A stretch of 64,000 nt of DNA from positions 12,659,392 to 12,723,391 of the forward strand of contig CM067315.1 of assembly GCA_034231615.1 (NCBI GenBank), written 5' to 3'. Each line of letters begins with the position of its first letter. Position 1 is the first letter of the stretch. The notes below the pieces were generated by a model that saw nothing but the letters and a program-made list of their open reading frames with translations, searched no databases and was not told where the DNA came from. Made by a program: the position numbers and the translations under genes. The stretch is from Meghimatium bilineatum (taxonomy: Eukaryota; Mollusca; Gastropoda; Stylommatophora; Philomycidae). Of the stretch, positions 1 to 9,711 are shown in pieces.

Positions 1-742
1 GCTGCAGATGTACAGGCCCTAAGTATTGCTGCAGAAGGACAGACTCTAAGAATTCATGCAGAAGTACAGGCTCTAAGCAATCCTGCAGAAGTACAGGCCC
101 TAAGCATTGCTGCAGAAATACAGACCCTAAGCAGTGCTGCAGAAGTACAGGCTCTAAGCATTGCTGCAGAAGTACAGGCCCTAAGCATTGCTGCAGAAGT
201 ACAGGCTCTAAATATTGCTGCAGAAGTGAAGACTTTAAGCATTGCTGCAGACATGCAGGCCCTAAGGATTGCTGTAGAAGTACAGGCCTTAAGCATTGCT
301 GCAGAATTACAGGCTTCAAGCATTACTGCAGAAGTACAGGCCCTAAGTATTGATGCAGAAGTACAGGCTCTAAGCATTCCTACAGAAGTACAGGCCCTAA
401 GCATTGCTGCAGAAGTACAGGCCCTAAGCATTGCTGCAGAAGTACAGGCCCTAAGTATTGCTGCAGAAGGACAGGCTCTAAGCATTCCTGCAGAAGTACA
501 GGCCCTAAGCATTGCTTCAGAAGTAAAGGCCCTAATTATTGCTGCAGAATAACAGGCCCTAATGATTGCTGTAGAAGTACAGTCTCTTAGCATTCCTGCA
601 GAAGTACAGGCCCTAAGCATTGCTGCAGAAGTACAGGCCCTAAGCATTGCTGCAGAAGTACAGGCTCTAAGCATTGCTTCAGAAGTACAGGCCCTAAGCA
701 TTGCTGCAGAAGTACAGGCCCTAAGCACTGCTGCAGGAAAAA
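1..742 (+). repeat. 27-bp minisatellite grown inside a LINE RNase H domain
   Basis: About 27 head-to-tail copies of a 27-bp unit, running off the left edge of the window. Read on the plus strand the unit gives AEVQALSIA. Since 27 is divisible by three the frame survives, broken by a TAA at 550-552. At about 742 the same frame passes directly into an RNase H sequence (VVFLTYVKSVLQAR). The equivalent place in the LINE at 53371-53892 reads YDAEIQAISVAA followed by VVFLTDARSVLQAL, so the unit is the RNase H segment carrying the conserved AE.QA glutamate, amplified in tandem. The minus strand is also open, which argues against selection for coding. Confidence 0.8.
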
Positions 743-1215
743 ATAAAAACACAACAAGCCAATGTCAACTGGTGGTGTTTCTTACTTATGTAAAGTCTGT
801 CCTACAAGCCCGTGACAGCAATAAACAGCCAGACCTGAAGGAAGCCATTCGAGAAGTGAGCATCTAAAGAAGGATAGTACTACAGTGGATACTATCCCAC
901 TGCAGCATACGAGGAAATGAAGAGGCAGATAATTTAACAAAAGATGGAGCAACAAATGAACAAAAATACCAAAAATCACCTGCCAGGAATAGAAGAATCT
1001 TATCAAATTTATTAGGAAAATTGACCACCCAAAAGATATCTACCACCATCTTGACAGAGCTGAGCAAGTTTATCATCTTGGGTATAAACTGACTAGACAG
1101 TCACGTACATAGAGTAAGTGGTTGCATCACTTCTATGTCCATATGGGCACACAGAGACCTGAACATATCCTGCAAGACAACATTACACTATTGTCTATTG
1201 TCTTTCAACAGGTGG
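743..1215 (+). pseudogene. LINE ORF2 relic: RNase H and C-terminal tail
   Basis: Decayed end of a non-LTR retrotransposon of an RNase H-bearing (I-like) group. The frame reads VVFLTYVKSVLQAR, is cut by a TAA at 865-867, and resumes in the same frame as RRIVLQWILSHCSIRGNEEA then DNLTKDGA, the RNase H block that in the 53-kb LINE reads IPSHRGIPGNEKTDQLAKEGA. A second stop follows at about 1087. The PEHILQDN tail typical of such LINEs is then found in another frame near 1150, so at least one indel has occurred. Not functional. Confidence 0.75.
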
Positions 1216-1249
1216 TTTGTTATCCACTCTTGCCATTTAACGTCAATCA

Positions 1250-1490
1250 ATCAATAAAACCCATAACCCTTCAGGGTCGTAGGGGTACCACATTGGAATA
1301 TTCAGCACACAGAGTCCTCCAGCGAATTCTATCCTTAGAGATACGGATGAGTGTGGAAATATCTAGCCCTGTCCATTCCTTGATGTTGTCTGTCCATGTC
1401 TTTATTTGTTCTCCTTTGCTTCTTCTACCCTCGACAGTTCCCTGCAGTATTGTTTTGACAAGGAATCGTGCTAACGTAGGGGTGGTTGGA
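1250..1490 (-). pseudogene. LINE reverse transcriptase C-terminal tail
   Basis: Reading the minus strand gives ILQGTVEGRR, IKTWTDNIKEWTG and DRIRWRTLC, the post-RT tail of a common LINE group (endonuclease-reverse transcriptase type). The same tail is recognisable, more decayed, at 31493-31681, 32470-32850 and 34250-34790. It faces the RNase H relic to its left, so two unrelated LINE fragments abut here. Confidence 0.7.
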
Positions 1491-1494
1491 GCTG

Positions 1495-1660
1495 GAGCTT
1501 GCGTTCTAGAGCCAGATGTGTGGTCAAGGCTGTGCTATGACCGTGTTTGTTCAGGATGTCCCTGACGTTTTCTATCCACCTTTTCCGTGGTCTTCCTCTG
1601 GTTTTGTACCTTGATCTTATTTGGTTATATTCATGTACGGGCAACTTGTCGTGATGTCTT
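1495..1660 (-). pseudogene. Second LINE RT C-terminal tail
   Basis: The minus strand reads KTRGRPRKRWIENVRDIL and then a short hydrophilic tail. RGRPRKRW is the usual post-RT signature of a CR1/jockey-like group, different from the neighbouring VEGRR tail. Short and truncated at both ends. Confidence 0.55.
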
Positions 1661-2155
1661 CTTATAACGTGGATACACTAAATCAGTTAAAGGAGAAACA
1701 GTGATTCACGTAAACAGATATCCACAGAAAGCTGTATAATACCGAGGATCTGTCAAATGCAGCATCATTTATCACGAGCGACTACAGCGATAAATCCAGT
1801 CAGTCTATAAAAAAATTAATCATAAATCTTTAACGTGGTTATGAAATAATCCACTCATGTAAAATATGAAACCCATACGCTTAGTAATTACTGAGTTAAT
1901 AGACAATATCAGTGTTCAACTACTGATGAACGCGCTACAGCTATGTAGACTTGTTAAACAGCAAACAAGAAGAAGACGACAAATACGTCTCAATTTTTTC
2001 TAATGTGTCTTCGTATCTTACCTATTCTTTCGTCTTCTATTCTACACCCGATAACGGCTTTCCGTTCAAAATGTGGTTTGTTGACATGATTCCCTATCGA
2101 AGACTTTGCTGTAGCGTGGAATAAGAAGAAGGGAGAAAGAGATGGATAACTACCA
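1661..2155. other. No recognisable gene
   Basis: AT-rich sequence with a 71-codon minus-strand frame (1990-2205) that overlaps the next SINE and resembles nothing I recognise. I see no repeat structure. Confidence 0.4.
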
Positions 2156-2398
2156 AAGACCGCCCGAGTGTTAACGGGGTCCAAAAGTCGAGCAAAGAAC
2201 AGCAACGCTGTTTACCTTCCACGCATGTCGTAAAAGGCGTCTAAGGAGGTTATGGGATGGAGGTGGCTGTCCCATCCCATATAGGGTCAGTGACCCAAAG
2301 CCATGCTGAAGTCGGATGGGTCAGGCCGAAAGACTTCTCCGGACTATATCCTGCTGATCTGCAGGAGTTTGAGAACGAACGCAGAAGAAGAATAATAA
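2156..2398 (+). mobile_element. SINE with (GAA)n tail, copy 1
   Basis: Sense-strand copy of the most abundant short repeat of the window. Diagnostic blocks in order: TTTACCTTCCACGCATG, GTCCCATCCCATATAGGGTC, CATGCTGAAGTCGGATG, GGAGTTTGAGAACGAACGC, then a GAAGAA/ATA tail. It is shortened relative to the copies at 16634, 40750 and 61545 because the stretch covering GATATCGCAGC is deleted. Confidence 0.8.
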
Positions 2399-2558
2399 TA
2401 CCAAAGACTACTTCTTAAGCTGTCAAGGTTTTTTCCAGAACGTAGTAATCTTTATGAATTTTCAAAACTTCTCACTATTCTGGGCAAGTTGATCTGCCAC
2501 AGGGAGGGACATCTATAAATACAACGAGACATCACTTATCCATCGTCGTCTTGGGAGG

Positions 2559-2564
2559 CCCTTA
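2559..2564. repeat. Left target-site duplication CCCTTA
   Basis: CCCTTA lies immediately before the first base of the left arm and is repeated exactly after the last base of the right arm. The flanking DNA beyond it differs (GGGAGG to the left, CCCCTGC to the right), so it is not part of the palindrome. Confidence 0.85.
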
Positions 2565-2595
2565 AGTAGTTATATACGCATGACTTGATGCGTAG

Positions 2596-2713
2596 TGCTC
2601 ACCAATGCTCACCATTAGATGGCTCAAAGAGGAAAGTATTGGTGAGCTGCTCACCATTGCTCACCATTGCTCACCATTGCTCACCATTTAGATGGTTCAA
2701 AGAAGAAAGTATT
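2596..2713 (+). repeat. Subterminal TGCTCACCAT repeats, left end
   Basis: The 10-bp word TGCTCACCAT or close variants occurs about six times within 100 bp of the left terminus. A 25-bp module beginning TTAGATGG and ending AAAGTATT occurs twice (2616-2640 and 2689-2713) with two mismatches. Between them GGTGAGCTGCTCACC forms a short palindrome. Such clusters next to the ends of DNA transposons commonly serve as recombinase-binding sites; that role is inferred. Confidence 0.7.
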
Positions 2714-2744
2714 GACACACCAACACACCAGATTGTCAGCCAGT

Positions 2745-2890
2745 AGGATGGGGCGGCGCGAGATACCCCACCCCGGCCCGATCGGGGGTCGCTCGGATCA
2801 CCCCCACCAACGGTGGGGGCGCGCGGATACCGGTTCTTCCGCTGAAAATTGTCCACTGTGCTATTTAGCTATGGACCGGTTCAAGAAATA
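2745..2890. other. GC-rich hairpin block, left
   Basis: A sharply GC-rich island in otherwise AT-rich DNA. It contains perfect small palindromes such as CCCCCACCAACGGTGGGGG and CCCGATCGGG, plus GCGGCGCGAG. A structural, packaging, replication or promoter role is possible. No convincing protein frame. Confidence 0.5.
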
Positions 2891-3018
2891 GCATTGGTAC
2901 TGCTATTATGTGTGAAGTATGTGTTAGAGAATTAAAATGTATGTGTGTATGGTGGGTGTCTGAAACCCCCCATTTTTCTCTGTGTTGGTGTGTTGAATAA
3001 AAAATAATTTTCCGCTGG

Positions 3019-3815
3019 TTTATCTCCCACCCTTTCCCCGCGTGTGTCGGTTCTTAACATGAAATGACTTTATATGTTTAGTGGTCATAAGGTTTTCCAC
3101 TGAAACTTTTCCAGTGTTTTTAGGTACAAGGTGATACATCAAGGTCAATATCAATGAAGTTTGTAACAATTTTTTAACCTGTGCTTCACCTTTAGACTGA
3201 TAATTCAAGATAAAGAAAATGATACATACATCAGCTGAACTTGTGTCGACCTCAACATTCTAATGCTTATCTCCCACACTTTCCCCTCGTGTGTCGGTTC
3301 TTAACACGAAATGACTTTATCTGTTTAGTGGTCATAAGGTTTTCCACTGAAACTTTTCCAGTGTTTTTAGGTACAAGGTGATACATCAAGGTCAATATCA
3401 GTGAACTTTGTAACAATTTTTTAACCTGTGATTCACCTTTAGACTGATAATCCAAGATAAAGAAAATGACACATACATCAGCTGAACTTGTGTCGACCTC
3501 AACATTCTAATTAAGAAACTTTTCCACACCAGAAATTTTGTCTCGTTCAGATTAGCGGACTATCGCACCCACATTTAAACCATGCGTTGTATTGGTTTAT
3601 TTATAAAACAGGCCAATTTTTGTAACCTGTGCTTCACCTTTAGACTGATAATCCAAGATAAAGAAAATGACACATACATCAGCTGACCTTGTGTCGACCT
3701 CAACATTCTAATTATGAAACTTTTCCACACCAGAAATTTTGTCTCGTTCAGATTAGTGGACTATCGCACCCACATTTAAACCATGCGTTGTATTGGTTTA
3801 TTTATCAAACAGGCG
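3019..3815. repeat. 247-bp and 198-bp direct repeats, left arm
   Basis: A 247-bp unit occurs at about 3019-3265 and again from 3266. Part of it, extended by new sequence, recurs with a 198-bp period up to about 3815. Each 247-bp unit has a 62-codon minus-strand frame (3020-3208, 3267-3455) starting at ATG; the two differ at six residues. I do not recognise the peptide and treat it as unproven. Confidence 0.7.
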
Positions 3816-4164
3816 TGTGTGGTGTCTAATGAATGGCCGTGAAATGGTATTTCCATATAAATTAAACCAAGAAACAAACAATTCAACACGTTCAACGAAA
3901 TATATGAAGAACCCGTTTAAATATATGCCTATGTAGCAAGCTTTATATAAATACACAGTGAAAATAAAACTAACATCTATTTAACTTTAGCTGGTAGCAT
4001 AACGCTGGACGAGGCCAGGTAAGCCAAACATCTGCAAACCATTAAAACCCTCTGTATCGCAATTTAGTCCGTGGTCAGTACACGGAAGCCCAGCGGGTGC
4101 CAATTAACCAGATAAGCACGCTCACACTGAAAGTGGGCGCGCGTTTCTTTAAAACGAACGTTAA

Positions 4165-4215
4165 GACTATTTTCTCTCTCTCGCTCTCTCTCTCTCTTTC
4201 TCTCTCTCTCTTTAC
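4165..4215 (+). repeat. CT microsatellite, left arm
   Basis: Imperfect (CT)n of about 45 bp with TTT interruptions. It is copied exactly in the other arm as (GA)n. Confidence 0.85.
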
Positions 4216-4256
4216 ATATGTGGCACTTTATAAGCAGAGAAAGTTTTCTGTTACTT

Positions 4257-4488
4257 ATACAGCTTTTTTTGTATTTAGAAACATATTTTTGTTAAAAAGC
4301 ATATTATTAGTAATATTATAGATTATTATTATATACAAATAATTATTCGTATAATCACGTGTATTTTGAGATACAGCTTTTTTGTATTTAGAAACATATT
4401 TTTGTTAAAAAACATATTATTAGTAATATTATAGATTATTATTATATACAAATAATTATTCGTATAATCACGTGTATTTTGAGATATT
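4257..4488. repeat. 114-bp tandem duplication, left arm
   Basis: Two adjacent copies of an AT-rich unit starting ATACAGCTTTTTTGTATT and ending GTATTTTGAGATA, nearly identical apart from GC/AC and one T. Confidence 0.8.
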
Positions 4489-4539
4489 TGAACCTAGGAA
4501 ACAAAATATTCTTCTTCTGCTGGTGTAATCAAAGGTTCT

Positions 4540-5240
4540 ACCCTTGTGTGGTTATATTCAAGTGGTTCTTACAATGTAAAAATAGAGGCGTGTTCCTGTG
4601 CTGTGATGACATAACCTAACAGCCTGCTGTCCTATGACCAACGATTCGTGTATAATTCATTAGGAGGCGCTAACCTCTCTATCAAGGGGTCTTACATACA
4701 CTTCTTTTTTGTGTGCTTATATTCAAGTGGTTCTCAAATTGTAAAATACTGACCATAACAATGCAAACCCCCGAGACATATAGACACCACAAAAACTAAT
4801 ATTCTGCAAACATACTTCTGTGCCTTTGACCAACGGTTCTCATTATTTCATACTTATATTCAAGTGGTTCTCAAATTGTAAAATCTTGCCCATGCAATGT
4901 AAAACCCCTGACATATAGACACAACAAAAGCTATATTCTCCAAACATTCTTCTGTGCCTTTGGCCAATGATTATCATTATTTTATGCTTATATTCAAGTG
5001 GTTATCACGTTGTAAAAACCTGACCATGAGAATGTAAAACTCGTAACATTGACACCAAAAGAAAATATTCTGCAAACATTATTCTGTGTCTGTGGCCAAT
5101 AGTTCGCATTATTTTATGGTTATGTTAAAGTGGTTCTCACACAGGCCAATCCTGACCATACAAATGTAAAACCCATGTCATATATACACCACAAAAGCTA
5201 ATATTCTCCAAACAGTCTTCTCTCAGGCCACGCTTCAGCC
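4540..5240. repeat. Degenerate ~135-bp repeat field, left arm
   Basis: Five or more diverged units containing CTTATATTCAAGTGGTTCTC, then TTGTAAAAT, CCATACAATGTAAAACCC and ATTCTCCAAAC. Spacing between homologous words is roughly 125-170 bp. No coding frame. Confidence 0.6.
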
Positions 5241-5459
5241 ATGGTCGCTTGATGGTCTCTGTATGCTCTTTAACTATGTTCTACCATATTATCATTATGG
5301 TCTCACTAACTTCTAACAGGGTCTACTTTGGGCCAATATATTCTTAGTATATTTTCGCTAGAGTCTTAAACTAGGTTCTCATGTGCAGCTTCAATTATGT
5401 TCTCTCTGTGTTTTGAGTTATTTTTCTCTACTAAAAGGTTTCTTATTAACATATTTCAT

Positions 5460-7720
5460 TAGCGCAAACGGCGTGTTTATCAGATGTCGAAATTAACAAG
5501 TCACACGAAAACACATTTCAGCACTTTCTCACTAACAACATAGTACATTTGAGAAGTTTTATTTGTGTAAACTTACCATTTATTGGTGTTTTTTCACAAC
5601 TAGATAAGCCACTTATACGGATTTTCGCTGTTTTATTAGTTGTCTAAATTGTCATACGAAAATACATTTCAGTATTTTTGCAGTAACATCATGACAAATT
5701 TTATCGTGTTTGTATTTGTGTGACTTTACAAGGTACCATTTTCCACAATTAACCAATCTGCTTTTAGTGATTTTCATTATGTTTTATCATTTGTCTAAAT
5801 TATCATACCACACGAAATATATTTCAGTACTTTTACACAAACATTATAACACATTTTTTTATTTGTGTAAGTACATCATTTACAATTTTTTCACAAGTAA
5901 CCAACCCACTTTTACTATGTTATCACACTAAAAGAACCCATTTTTCAGTACGTTGCCACTAAGAACATAACGCATTTTGCCATGTTTTTATTTGTGGGCC
6001 TGCGGCATTTATCAATTTTAGTGATGTTCGTTATGTTTTATCAGTAGTTATCTAAATTAGATACCATACAAACCCATATTTCAGTACTTTTGCACAAACA
6101 TCATAACACATTTACCATGTTTTATTTATTCGCTTTCAACAGTTATTACTATTTTTGCAATTACACAAGCCGAATTGGGTGATTTTCGTTATGTTTTATC
6201 ATTTGTCTAAATTATCATACCACACGAAACATATTTCAGTACTTTTACACAAACATTATAACACATTTTTTTTTATTTGTGTAAGTACATCATTTACAAT
6301 TTTTTCACAAGTAACCAACCCACTTTTACTATGTTATCACACTAAAAGAACCCATTTTTCAGTACGTTGCCACTAACAACATAACACATTTTGCCATGTT
6401 TTTATTTGTGACCTTCGGTATTTATCAATTTTAGTGATGTTCGTTATGTTTTATCAGTAGTTATCTAAATTAGATACCATACAAACCCATATTTCAGTAC
6501 TTTTGCACAAATACCATAACACATTTACCATGTTTTATTTATTCGCTTTCAACCGTTATTACTATTTTTTGCAATTACACAAGCCGAATTGGGTGATTTT
6601 CGTTATGTTTTATCACATGTCTAAGTTATGATACCATACGAAGCTATTTTTCAGTACGTTGCCATTAACAACATAACAACTTTTGACATGTTTTTATCTG
6701 TTGGATAATCACTTATCACTTTTTCACAACAAGGCAAGTTGGTGGTAGCTTTCAGTGTGATCAGACAGTATTTATCTCTTTTCAATACTTACAGTTGCGC
6801 ATTTCACGCCATTTAGATACAAAACACGGTTCCATTTTTGAATTTGTGTAAGTACATCATTTAATTATTTTTTTTTTCACAAGTAACCAACCCAATTTTA
6901 CTATGTTATCATACCAAAAGAAACCATTTTCAGTACGCTGCCACTAACAATATAACACATTTTAGCATGTTTTTATTTGTGGGCCTGCGGTATTTATCAA
7001 TTTTAGTGATGTTCGTTATGTTTTATCAGTATTTATCTAAATTAGATACCATACAAACCCATATTTCAGTATTTTTTGCACAAACATGATAACACATTTA
7101 CCGTGTTTTATTTGTGTGCTTTCAACAGTCATTACTATTTTTGCAATTACACAATCCGAATTGAGTGATTTTCGTTATGTTTTATCACATGTCTAAGTTA
7201 TGATACCATACAAAGCTATTTTTCAGTACGTTGCCATTAACAACATAACAAACACAACGCATTTATCACTTTTGACAGCTAGACATGCTGTTTTTCGTAG
7301 TTTTCACAATGAGTAAAGTCACTATTTCACCTGTCTCTAGACTTACAAGGACAAATTACAGTGGTTTTATGTACCAACATGTTTAATATTACATATATTC
7401 AAATGACAGAAGTCATGTTTTATCACTGTTCACAACTAGGCAAACAGCATTTAACAATTGTTGGTATTACCAAAAGCATTGCGTGGTGGTTCACTAGACT
7501 TACACTGCAAATTTTCCTATTTTTATGCACCAACCGGCTTCATATTGCATATTTCCAAACGACGAAGGTCATGTTTTATCACTTTTCACAGCTAGCTAAC
7601 CCGATTTAAACACTTTTCAATTGACAAACGACATGTTTTATTAGTTTTCTATATTATCAGGTTATATGAAACCACATTACAATACGTTTACACTAAAAAA
7701 CATAAGGCATTTAACCACTT
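5460..7720. repeat. Degenerate ~150-bp repeat field, left arm
   Basis: A long AT-rich tract of diverged units recognised by GTTATGTTTTATCA, GTCTAAATTATCATACCA, TTTCAGTACTTTTGCAC, AACATAACACATTT and TTTTTATTTGTG. Larger blocks of about 440 bp are themselves duplicated (5710-5990 against 6155-6420). Small open frames here are products of the repeat. Confidence 0.65.
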
Positions 7721-8175
7721 TTCACAATTAGGCAAACCGCGTTTCGCAAATACCTTGCAATAACCCGGGTGATATCACATGACATTAGCCAGGGCCGATA
7801 GCTCCTGTTGTTACCCATGACAATGACCTAGGACACTACACCCTGTTAATAGCTCATCCGGATATCACCATACTAACAAGCCATACTAATATAATATTCG
7901 TTATTAACACCAACACGACTAAAAAAAAAACCCTGATACAGGACTATCTGGCTAGGAACAACTGACACATTTCTTACAACTAAATACCGATACAATATAA
8001 GAGGCGTTGTTGTTGGTTATGGTTTGCGTATATTTCCCAGTTATAGACAAATATATACACCAAGCTAAACTCGACAATATATTTTTTTAAAAGACAAGCA
8101 CATATTAAAAAATACTGACAAATACAGAAAAGACATTCACAGAAAAATTTAACAACGCAGGTTGCCTCATAATGG
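7721..8175. other. Arm sequence without repeats or genes
   Basis: Unique-looking sequence between the repeat field and the zinc-finger gene, containing the A-run at 7921-7930 where the arms differ by one base. No gene seen. Its mirror is 10703-11158. Confidence 0.4.
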
Positions 8176-8181
8176 TTTATT
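8176..8181 (-). terminator. Poly(A) signal of left zinc-finger gene
   Basis: AATAAA on the minus strand, about 110 bp after the stop codon. Identical in the mirror gene. Confidence 0.55.
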
Positions 8182-8290
8182 GAATCATTTGAACGACATA
8201 CATAGCATAGTTAGAAAGGGGCATATGTTGGTGTCAGCATTTACTATCTATAAGAACAGCTTCAATTGGTTGTGTCGGTTGTCTAAACAC

Positions 8291-9166
8291 TCAACCCAAC
8301 GGATGGTCGTTTATAAAATATAAGTCGAAAGAAGTTCCCACAATGTTCTCCAGCTGATATTTGGTATTTGGCCGCGTATTCTGGGCAACATTCATAGGGT
8401 CAGCTTCGTTAACTTTCTGAACAAAGAGGTCAGAGTCGTGTCTATTATTTATCAGCGGTGGGTACTCTAAAACAGCTGAATTGTTAACTGAGCCGTGAAA
8501 AGTTCTTGCTTCTAATGTCTCTCGATGCCGTAATATCAAATGTTTGGAAAAGTTCACTTTGAACCGCTTAGTTTGGTCAGTGAACATGGGTCTTAGAACC
8601 TCATTCCAGTCTTGTATATGAGGTATCGTTGGGGGATGAAAAAACGTGTAAGTCGCGCTGGACTTACGAACTGTGATATGTGTATGTATAGTTGACCAAT
8701 TATCGATATATATTTGGTGTATGTCTAATGGTAAACCAGCTAAAAAATCGAAGTGGGGTGAGTTAGGTGCCCGTGGTGTTAGTGCTCTTATGGTGCCGTT
8801 ATTGTCTGGTAGTAGTGATTGTTGTGATAATGGAGGTACACTGTTTTCAGAGGTAGCAGACAGCGACAAGGGCGATGTAATTTCCAAAACTGCTGCTAAT
8901 GAAGAGCCAGTCATATGTGGGGGTGAAACTGATAACGTTAGTGGTGTAACTGGCGCGGATGCATGACCAACACGCCCGTTCATTTGTTCTTGGTGTTTCT
9001 TTACGTGCCGCTGTAAAGACGCAATATCAGAATAGTCACGCTTACAAACAGAACAGTTATATCGACGCTTAATGTGCAAATTCTGACAATGTCTACGCAG
9101 TGTATATACGCATTTAAACTCTTTCCCACAAGTTTTATAGGCGTCGGCTTTGCTACCCAGGGCGAC
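8291..9166 (-). CDS. C2H2 zinc-finger protein, left copy (terminal exon)
   Basis: Mirror twin of the gene at 9712-10587, 291 codons from the proposed splice acceptor, intact. Numbered from that point, the first finger has Cys13, His26 and His31 but Tyr10 where the first cysteine should be. The second finger is complete (Cys38, Cys41, His54, His58). A Ser/Thr/Pro-rich linker (about 65-135) leads to a C-terminal block of about 155 residues rich in aromatic residues, ending DHPLG. It differs from the right copy at Cys19 (Arg), Thr222 (Phe) and Ser245 (Phe). All four nucleotide differences I found in the frame are non-synonymous. Probably a DNA-binding protein of the element. The C-terminal block vaguely recalls proteins of large DNA transposons, but I cannot name the family. 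Confidence 0.7.
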   Translation of the reverse strand, partial: VALGSKADAYKTCGKEFKCVYTLRRHCQNLHIKRRYNCSVCKRDYSDIASLQRHVKKHQEQMNGRVGHASAPVTPLTLSVSPPHMTGSSLAAVLEITSPLSLSATSENSVPPLSQQSLLPDNNGTIRALTPRAPNSPHFDFLAGLPLDIHQIYIDNWSTIHTHITVRKSSATYTFFHPPTIPHIQDWNEVLRPMFTDQTKRFKVNFSKHLILRHRETLEARTFHGSVNNSAVLEYPPLINNRHDSDLFVQKVNEADPMNVAQNTRPNTKYQLENIVGTSFDLYFINDHPLG

Positions 9167-9184
9167 CTGGTGATGATAAAACAC

Positions 9185-9693
9185 AAAGATGTCAATAGGA
9201 CAAACACATATATTTTAGTCGATGTAACAACCAAACCATAATAAAAGCATCGTTTAATAACAGAATATACGCAATAATACACACTAATTATAACCACACA
9301 GAGCTAATACAGTGACAACCGGGCATGGTGGCTAGTTCACCACCAGTGAATCCAGTGAATTAGTTTTTTAACTAGTCATAAGCGAACTTTTATCACACCA
9401 AGCAAATTCAATCACTATAGCCACTAACACATACAAGGTGCCTAGTAATAAGAGGCGGGGCTGTGATTGAATTTGCTTGGTGTGATAAAAGTTCGCTTAT
9501 GACTAGTTAAAAAACTAATTCACTGGATTCACTGGTGGTGAACTAGCCACCATGCCCGGTTGTCACTGTATTAGCTCTGTGTGGTTATAATTAGTGTGTA
9601 TTATTGCGTATATTCTGTTATTAAACGATGCTTTTATTATGGTTTGGTTGTTACATCGACTAAAATATATGTGTTTGTCCTATTGACATCTTT
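9185..9693. promoter_or_regulatory. Shared central region between the divergent genes
   Basis: About 509 bp, itself an inverted repeat around the spacer, must contain both promoters. In each half an ATG with a strong Kozak context (GCCACCATGC; plus copy at 9552-9554, mirror at 9324-9326 minus) opens only 12 codons before a stop. A good-looking acceptor (GTTTTATCATCACCAG) lies at 9711 just before the finger frame. A short first exon joined by an intron of about 130 bp is therefore plausible, though the best in-phase donor (at 9579, GTGTGG) is weak. AT-rich stretches such as GGTTATAATTAG could serve as core promoters. Confidence 0.45.
9416..9462. other. 47-bp unique spacer at the palindrome centre
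   Basis: The only non-mirrored sequence in the element. It starts TATAGCCACTAACACATAC and ends AAGAGGCGGGGCT. The GGCGGGG box resembles a GC-box. Too short to hold a gene; it would be the loop if the arms paired. Confidence 0.8.
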
Positions 9694-9711
9694 GTGTTTT
9701 ATCATCACCAG

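Larger units (their letters stand above)
2565..9415. repeat. Left arm of the 13.75-kb palindrome
   Basis: Order from the outer end: subterminal short repeats, GC-rich hairpin block, 247-bp repeats, CT microsatellite, a 114-bp duplication, degenerate 135-bp and 150-bp repeat fields, then the zinc-finger gene facing outward. The right arm carries the same items in mirror order. Confidence 0.92.

Noticed and set aside
5710..7609. Short frames of 73-82 codons in the palindrome arms
   Set aside because: They recur with the 150-bp repeat units and have no recognisable domain.
8673..8966. 97-codon frame antisense to the zinc-finger gene (and its mirror at 9912-10205)
   Set aside because: Shadow of the sense gene with no features of its own.
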